Below are positions 59,097 to 64,000 of a stretch of DNA of 64,000 nucleotides, piece by piece. Within the stretch, counting starts at the first letter, position 1; the number at the start of each line of letters is the position of its first letter. The stretch spans positions 1-64,000 of the forward strand of contig NZ_CP107869.1 of the NCBI RefSeq assembly GCF_036013645.1, in the 5' to 3' direction. A program made the position numbers and the translations under genes. Under the pieces are notes generated by a model. It was not told the origin of the DNA. It searched no databases and was given only the letters and a program-made list of their open reading frames with translations. This DNA is from Streptomyces sp. NBC_00490 (GTDB taxonomy: Bacteria; Actinomycetota; Actinomycetes; Streptomycetales; Streptomycetaceae).

Positions 59097-59932
59097 TGAG
59101 TGTGATCGCCCTGGCCGGCTGCAGCGGCGCACCCGGCGTGACCACCAGTGCGCTGGCCCTGCTGCTGAACTGGCCACTCGAGCGGGGCCGGAAGATGATC
59201 CTCGCTGAGTGCGACCCGGACGGCGGGGCGGTGCTGCACGGTCTGCTGCAGGGCACGCTCGGCGACCGCTACGGCCTGCGGAACTTGTCCGTTGCCGTGC
59301 GCAAGGGCGAGTTCGGTGAGGCGTTCTGGCGCCAGCTGATCGACCTGAGCAGCGAGGACGCCACCAAGGAGTCACCGCGGGACCGGATGCTGCTGCCCGG
59401 GATCACCGACCCGGCACAGGCAGCAAGCCTGGCACCGGTGTGGAAAGCCCTCGCGGTGATGTTCCGCGGCATCGACGCCGAACACGGACACGACGTACTG
59501 ATCGACCTCGGACGCAGTGGGGCGTTCGGCCCCTCCGGTGTACTGGCCGAACAGGCCGACACGACGCTGGTGGTGGTGCGGAACACGCTGCGCTGCCTGC
59601 AGGCCGCCCAAGCGCGGGTGAGCGCGCTGGAGGAGCGTGTCGGCGGCGTCGGCCTGATCCTGATCGATGACGGCCCCTACCCGGCCGGTGAGGTGCAGCG
59701 GGTGCTGCAGGCGCCGGTGGTGGCGACCCTGCCGTATGCGCCGCAGGACGCGAAGGTGCTGTCCGACGGCGCCGAACAGCCACGCCGCTTCGCCAAGTCG
59801 CAGCTGATGAAGGCGGCCCGCACCGGCGCCACCCTGCTGGTCCAGCGAGCCGCCTGGCAACAGGCCCACCTCGCCCCCGGCACAGGCGCGGGTGCGGGCG
59901 CGACCAGTGGGGAGGTGTCCCGTGCGCGGTAG
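59096..59932 (+). CDS. tadZ: TadZ/CpaE-like ParA-family protein
   Basis: 278 residues from ATG 59096. A deviant P-loop GCSGAPGVTTSALAL (ParA/MinD-type, lacking the usual KGG..KT but keeping GVTT) starts the protein. ILAECDPDGG is the switch segment. The rest, including DVLIDLGRSGAFG, VVRNTLRCLQAAQAR, LILIDDGPYP, fits the ATPase fold. TadZ positions pilus assembly. The final codons carry GGAGG for the next gene. Confidence 0.75.
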   Translation: MSVIALAGCSGAPGVTTSALALLLNWPLERGRKMILAECDPDGGAVLHGLLQGTLGDRYGLRNLSVAVRKGEFGEAFWRQLIDLSSEDATKESPRDRMLLPGITDPAQAASLAPVWKALAVMFRGIDAEHGHDVLIDLGRSGAFGPSGVLAEQADTTLVVVRNTLRCLQAAQARVSALEERVGGVGLILIDDGPYPAGEVQRVLQAPVVATLPYAPQDAKVLSDGAEQPRRFAKSQLMKAARTGATLLVQRAAWQQAHLAPGTGAGAGATSGEVSRAR

Positions 59933-61430
59933 GCCGCTGCACGACAACCCCACCGTGACCCCTCCGCCCGGACGTGCCCCAGTGTGGCCGCGCCAGGCGA
60001 ACGGCGTCCCGCTCGGCTCTGCGGCGAGCGGGGAACAGCTGGGGGCTGCGGTTCCTCAGATCACGGTCGACTACCGGGTGGCCCGGCATATCGCCGGCCA
60101 GGTGGCCCGCCAGCGTGAGGAGTTGCTGAAGAAGAACCCGGAGGCGGACCGGGCCACCGAGGAACAGCAGTGCCTGAACTGGATCAATGAGGCCGTCGCG
60201 CTGTGGGCCGATGCCCAGGGCCTCGAGCGCGGCCTCAGCACGACCGCGCAGGAGGATGACGCGCTGCGGCGTGCCGTCTACGACCTGCTCTACCGGGCCG
60301 GGCGGCTGCAGCCGTATCTGGATGACGAGCGGGTCGAGGACATCATCATCCAGGGCCCCCATGAGGTGTGGCTGGACTACGGCGACGGCGAGCGCCGCAG
60401 AGTCGGCTCGATCGCGGACTCCGAGGAAGAACTCCTGGACCTTTTGCGGGAGTTGTCGCGGGAGTCCGGGCACAGTGAGCGCACCATCTCCACCGCGAAT
60501 CCGACGCTCGCGTTGTCGCTGCAGGACGGCTCCCGGCTGCAGGCCATCACGGGGCTGGGGCCGATGACGTATGCGGTCATCCGCCGCCACCGTGTCTCGC
60601 ATGCCGACCTGGACGAGCTGGTCCGCCTGGGGACCATCGATCCGATCCTGCGCGAGTTTTTGGGCGCGTGCGTGCGGGCGGAGAAGAACATCATGATCGC
60701 GGGGAAGCAGAAGGCGGGGAAGACCACCTTGTTGCGGGCGATGCTGCGCGAGTTCGATCCCGAGACCCGTTTCGCCACCATCCAGACCGAGGACGAGCTC
60801 TTCGCCCACACCAACGGCTACCACCGCCAGGTCGTCTCCCTGATCGGGCGCGAGTCCAACGGGGAGAAGGACGCCACCGGGCGCGGCGCCGGCGAGGTCA
60901 CGCTGCTGGACCTGATGCATCCGGCGTTGCGGATGTCGCTGGAGCGGATCGTGGTCGGTGAGGTCCGCGGCCCGGAGATCGTCGCGATGATGCAGGCCCT
61001 GACCAATGGTGCGGGCGGCAACCTGTGCACGATCCACGCGCGTCGCCCCGACGTCATCGTCGACCGGATCGCCGAACTGTATGCCCTCGCGCAGGGCAAT
61101 CTGTCCGAGCAGCTCGCTTACCGGCAGACCGCGAACGGGCTGGACTTCATCGTGTTCGTCGACATGACGGACGAGACCCGGATCGGCGGCCGCCGCCACC
61201 GCTACGTCTCCCACGTCCTGGAGCTGACCGGGATCGGCGAGTCCGGCCGCCCGGCCATGAACGAAGTCTTCTCCCCCGGGGTCGAGTTCGGTGAGCTGCG
61301 GGCGGTGCCGCGGATGGACCCCGGCTGCGTCGATGATCTGCGCCGGGTCGGCTTCGACTCCACCCTCCTGCAGCACCCCTACGGAGCGTGGGCGGCGCCG
61401 CTTCCGCTGAAGGTGGGGGCCGGCCGATGA
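59922..61430 (+). CDS. tadA: TadA/CpaF pilus assembly ATPase
   Basis: 502 residues from GTG 59922 (GGAGG upstream). VEDIIIQGPHEVWLDYGDGE is the N-terminal family block; Walker A GKQKAGKTTLL is at about 261; the Asp-box LLDLMHPALRMSLERIVVGE and the His-box GGNLCTIHARRPD follow. TadA powers assembly and secretion of the Flp pilus and is homologous to VirB11. No separate VirB11 gene is found in the adjacent T4SS, as usual for Gram-positive systems, so functional overlap is possible. Confidence 0.9.
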   Translation: MRGRPLHDNPTVTPPPGRAPVWPRQANGVPLGSAASGEQLGAAVPQITVDYRVARHIAGQVARQREELLKKNPEADRATEEQQCLNWINEAVALWADAQGLERGLSTTAQEDDALRRAVYDLLYRAGRLQPYLDDERVEDIIIQGPHEVWLDYGDGERRRVGSIADSEEELLDLLRELSRESGHSERTISTANPTLALSLQDGSRLQAITGLGPMTYAVIRRHRVSHADLDELVRLGTIDPILREFLGACVRAEKNIMIAGKQKAGKTTLLRAMLREFDPETRFATIQTEDELFAHTNGYHRQVVSLIGRESNGEKDATGRGAGEVTLLDLMHPALRMSLERIVVGEVRGPEIVAMMQALTNGAGGNLCTIHARRPDVIVDRIAELYALAQGNLSEQLAYRQTANGLDFIVFVDMTDETRIGGRRHRYVSHVLELTGIGESGRPAMNEVFSPGVEFGELRAVPRMDPGCVDDLRRVGFDSTLLQHPYGAWAAPLPLKVGAGR

Positions 61431-62377
61431 CCCTGTTGCTCGCATTGTTGTCCGGGATGGCTGTGGTCGGCGGGCTCATCGGCACCGTCGCCGGGATCGT
61501 CGGCACCACCACGCCCCGCCGGGCCCCGCTGCGCCGGCGCTGGCAAGCGCTGCGCGCGGGCCGGGACCAGGGCGAGGAGGTGCGGCTGCGCCGGCGGACC
61601 CTTGCCGTCTGCGCGCTCGTGGTCTTCGGCGCGGTATGGCTCCTGTCCGGGAACTTTGTGGCCGGCCTGCTGTTGGGCGCGGCGGTGGTGGGGGTGCCGT
61701 GGCTGATCACGCCGTCCAAGATCGCGGCCGAGCGCATCGGTCAGCTGGAAGCCCTCAGTGAGTGGACCCAGCGCCTGGCCGGGCTGCTCAGGCTGGGAAT
61801 GGGCCTGGAACAGGCAATGATCACCAGCCGGAAAGGGGCACCGGACACCCTCGCCCCGCAGATCGCGAGCCTGTCGGAGCGGCTGCGCCGCGGCTGGCGC
61901 CCCGAAGACGCGTTGCGGGCCTTCGCCGGCGAACTCGACGACGTCACCGCCGACAAGGTCACCGCAGCACTCATCCTGTCCGTCAACGACCGCGGCCCGG
62001 GCCTGGCCCAGGCATTGGAGGACCTGGCGGGCACCGTCCGCGAGGAGGTCGGCCGCAAACGCTCCATCGAGGCGGACCGCGCCAAACCCCGCACCACCGT
62101 GCGGTGGATGACCCTCATCACCCTGGGCGTGATCATCGCGGGGTTCTTTGTGCCCTCGTACACCAGGCCCTACTCCACCCTGCTGGGCCAGCTGGTACTC
62201 GGCTTCCTGACCGCCGGGTTCGTGGCGGTGCTGGCGATGATGCGCCAGCTGGGCAGCTTCCGCCGTATCCCCCGCTTCCTGATCACCGACCCGCGCAGCA
62301 CCGTCCGCCTGCCCGCCCCCAGCGCGGAGACGTCGGCGGCGGCGGTCGGGCGTGAGCCGGAAGGAGCCCGCTCGTGA
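61427..62377 (+). CDS. tadB: TadB-like pilus membrane protein
   Basis: 316 residues from ATG 61427, overlapping the previous stop. Membrane helices at about 5-25, 60-95, 230-250 and 265-285 flank a soluble part with LEALSEWTQRLAGLLRLGMG, the type II secretion F-domain pattern. It pairs with TadC. It overlaps the next gene. Confidence 0.85.
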   Translation: MTLLLALLSGMAVVGGLIGTVAGIVGTTTPRRAPLRRRWQALRAGRDQGEEVRLRRRTLAVCALVVFGAVWLLSGNFVAGLLLGAAVVGVPWLITPSKIAAERIGQLEALSEWTQRLAGLLRLGMGLEQAMITSRKGAPDTLAPQIASLSERLRRGWRPEDALRAFAGELDDVTADKVTAALILSVNDRGPGLAQALEDLAGTVREEVGRKRSIEADRAKPRTTVRWMTLITLGVIIAGFFVPSYTRPYSTLLGQLVLGFLTAGFVAVLAMMRQLGSFRRIPRFLITDPRSTVRLPAPSAETSAAAVGREPEGARS

Positions 62378-63261
62378 ACCTGTTTCCCGTCGTCATCACC
62401 GGCGGCCTCATCGGCGGCGGCGTCGCCCTGTTCGTGCGGGAACTGCTGCAGCCGCAGCCCGCATTGGCCACCGCCCTGGCCCGCAGCGCACCCGGGACGC
62501 TGAGCATGCCCCAGGAGGAGGTGCTGGACCGGGACGAGGTGTGGGGGCGCTGGCTGCTGGCCCGCCTGGAGCGGCTGCCCGGCGTGACGGTGCCGGCCAC
62601 CAACCTCGCCCTGCTTGGACAGGGGCCAGGCACCTTCATGCTGAAGAAGACCGCGCTCGCCGCCCTCGGGCTGCTGTGCCCGGTGCTGGTCACCATCCCC
62701 TGGATCATCGCGGGCATCTCGCTGCCCTTCTACGTGCCCGCCGCGGTCGGACTCGCCATTGCGGGGCTGCTGTTCATCACGCCCGACCTCGCGGTGCGCG
62801 ACCAGGCCAAACGGGCCCGCGAAGAGTTCGCGCACGCCCTGTCCGCCTACCTCGACCTGGTCGCACTCAAGCGGGCCGCGGACGCCGGCCCCACCGAAGC
62901 CCTGGAGAAGGCGGCCGCAGTGGGTGACGGCTGGCCGTATCTGTATCTGCAGGGCGCGTTGCGCCGGGCCCGCCTGGAGAAGATCCCGCCGTACCAGGCG
63001 TTGACCGAACTGGCCGACACCTACGACCTGCCGGGCCTGGGTGATGTCGCCGACATCATGCGCGGCTCGGCGACCGACGGCGCCGCCGTCTACAAAGCCC
63101 TGCGCGCACGAACGGCCGCGCTCAACACCGAGCTGCTCACCGCACAGGCCGCCGAAGCCAACGCCGCCAGCGAGAAGATGACCGCCCCCGGCGCCTTACT
63201 CGCCGTGCTGGTCATGCTCCTGATGGCGTTCCCCGCAGTGATCCGCATGCTCACCGTCTAA
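62374..63261 (+). CDS. tadC: TadC-like pilus membrane protein
   Basis: 295 residues from GTG 62374. Membrane helices at about 5-20, 90-130 and 275-292, with a soluble F-domain between (REEFAHALSAYLDLVALKRA, LRRARLEKIPPYQALTELAD). TadB and TadC together form the platform of the pilus machinery. The stop is followed by a 50-bp gap before the pilin gene. Confidence 0.85.
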   Translation: MNLFPVVITGGLIGGGVALFVRELLQPQPALATALARSAPGTLSMPQEEVLDRDEVWGRWLLARLERLPGVTVPATNLALLGQGPGTFMLKKTALAALGLLCPVLVTIPWIIAGISLPFYVPAAVGLAIAGLLFITPDLAVRDQAKRAREEFAHALSAYLDLVALKRAADAGPTEALEKAAAVGDGWPYLYLQGALRRARLEKIPPYQALTELADTYDLPGLGDVADIMRGSATDGAAVYKALRARTAALNTELLTAQAAEANAASEKMTAPGALLAVLVMLLMAFPAVIRMLTV

Positions 63262-63314
63262 CCAAACCCGATGCACCGCACGCAACTCACTCAACTTGGT
63301 TAAGGAGTTCTCCG

Positions 63315-63530
63315 ATGAAGCACCTGGCAGACCGTAGCTACCGTGCCGTCCGCTTACTGACCGAGCGTCTGGAAGAGGGCCTGGCCGAGGCGAAGCGGCG
63401 CCCCGACAGGGGGGACATCAGCATCACCACCGTCATCATCTGGGTGGCCGCTGTCACCGGCGCCCTGCTCATCGCGGGAACCATCGCCATCGTGATCAAC
63501 AAGTACAACACCAGCCTGAACGGCATCTGA
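63315..63530 (+). CDS. Flp-like pilin subunit, putative
   Basis: 71 residues from ATG 63315 (AAGGAG upstream). Basic helical N-terminus (RAVRLLTERLEEGLAEAKRR), then DRGD and a hydrophobic stretch (ITTVIIWVAAVTGALLIAG). Pilin-like subunits of Tad systems in actinobacteria have this layout. A GE cleavage motif is not seen; the D-rich RGD may replace it. Confidence 0.7.
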   Translation: MKHLADRSYRAVRLLTERLEEGLAEAKRRPDRGDISITTVIIWVAAVTGALLIAGTIAIVINKYNTSLNGI

Positions 63531-63958
63531 TGCCTGGCGGCGACCGGCTCCGAGCTTGGTGGCGCGGGCGAAGATGGCATGAGGACCGCGGGGATGCCTC
63601 CATCCAGATGGCGATCGTCTACCCGTTCATCCTGCTCGCCACGATCGCCGTCATCCAGGCCTCTATGTGGTACTACGCCCGCTCCATCGCGCTGACCGCC
63701 GCCCGCGAGGGCCTGACTGCGGCCCGCGCGTATGAGGCCTCGCCCGCCGACGGCACCGCCAAGGCGCAGGAGGTTCTGGGCAGGGCGGCGGGTGACAGCC
63801 TGCTCGGGTACAGCGTCTCCACGGCCGGCAGCACTGGAGTACGCGTGCGTATAGAGGTGTCAGGCACAGCGCAGTCGATGATCCCTGGCATAGCAGGACT
63901 GCAGGTCAAGCAGGCAGCGTCCGGGGCCGTGGAACGGTGGACGGTGCCGGGTCAATGA
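63530..63958 (+). CDS. tadE: TadE-like pseudopilin
   Basis: 142 residues from ATG 63530, overlapping the previous stop (TGATG). DRGDASIQMAIVYPFILLATIA is the TadE motif (charged start, conserved E/Q, hydrophobic helix) and matches the D-R-G-D before the helix of the preceding pilin. A soluble C-terminal domain follows. It overlaps the next gene. Confidence 0.8.
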   Translation: MPGGDRLRAWWRGRRWHEDRGDASIQMAIVYPFILLATIAVIQASMWYYARSIALTAAREGLTAARAYEASPADGTAKAQEVLGRAAGDSLLGYSVSTAGSTGVRVRIEVSGTAQSMIPGIAGLQVKQAASGAVERWTVPGQ

Positions 63959-64000
63959 ACGCGCTGCGACGCAGGGCCTGTTGGGTACGCCGGGCCAGGG
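63955..64000 (+). CDS. Start of a further Tad gene, cut by the window end
   Basis: ATG 63955 overlaps the TadE stop (ATGA) and reads [14 protein letters not shown]. Only 15 residues are visible. In Tad operons another TadE/TadF or TadG-like protein is usual here. Confidence 0.6.
   Translation, partial: MNALRRRACWVRRAR

Overview
The window looks like accessory DNA of a Streptomyces or close relative, most likely part of a large, possibly linear, plasmid. It is GC-rich with strong third-position GC bias and actinobacterial families: DUF932, a plasmid-type SSB, replication-relaxation, XRE/TPR regulators, NB-ARC/TPR proteins and Tad pilus genes. There is no rRNA and no chromosomal housekeeping operon. 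The only tRNA candidate is imperfect. IS remnants and broken genes are frequent between 9 and 36 kb.

Layout. (1) 0-2 kb: two arrays of DNA triloop hairpins (17-182 and 1126-1288) around one small gene. The first array has the geometry of a left telomere of a linear Streptomyces replicon. A helically phased GCGCAAC array follows (1828-1908). (2) 2-13.7 kb: a plasmid-maintenance set (small proteins, DUF932, SSB). Three genes share one promoter/operator design: a GGGT..ACCC palindrome over the -35 and a TATTAT -10. A sigma factor fused to a Cys-rich segment, membrane anchor and extracytoplasmic domain lies here, as does a STAND ATPase (9786-12482) bounded by IS relics. (3) 13.8-21 kb: decayed DNA with HTH genes, IS630 fragments, a tRNA-like sequence, a three-module winged-HTH protein, a replication-relaxation protein and an AbiEii/helicase-associated chimera. 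(4) 21-28 kb: two TIR/NB-ARC/TPR defence-type genes. The second is split by a 1.77-kb IS5-type element that carries a passenger gene and is flanked by CTAG duplications; removing the element restores the frame. (5) 28-34 kb: a YdcF protein, an XRE/TPR regulator and, divergently, an operon of a hexapeptide-repeat protein, a MurA paralog with Asp at the usual Cys position, and a penicillin-binding-type serine hydrolase, then a decayed murB fragment. (6) 34-40.6 kb: a probable replication module (tandem winged-helix initiator-like protein, co-transcribed membrane protein, 22-bp iterons) and a partial, decayed second copy of it. Between them are an IS tail, two small hypotheticals and a GNAT gene.

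(7) 40.6-52.7 kb: a tightly coupled conjugation-type IV secretion operon resembling the Tcp systems of Gram-positive plasmids: TcpC/VirB8-like, two small membrane proteins, VirB4 ATPase, VirB6/TrbL-like polytopic protein, a lytic transglycosylase-NlpC/P60 hydrolase and a VirD4-type coupling ATPase. (8) 52.9-58.4 kb: secreted and lipoprotein genes, including a tandemly amplified lipoprotein/secreted-protein pair with clear duplication junctions. (9) 58.4-64 kb: a Tad/Flp pilus operon (CpaB-like, TadZ-like, TadA, TadB, TadC, Flp-like pilin, TadE-like and the start of one more gene).

A coherent reading is a self-maintaining, possibly mobile plasmid. Iterons and an initiator-like protein would drive replication. 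A shared palindrome (GTGGTCTGGCCGTACCAC-like) may link replication and transfer control. A T4SS and a Tad pilus share one surface-machinery island joined by recently amplified secreted proteins. TIR and STAND proteins form a defence layer. No relaxase and no ParA/ParB partition pair were recognised in the window. Everything is read from sequence by eye; family assignments rest on motifs, not searches.
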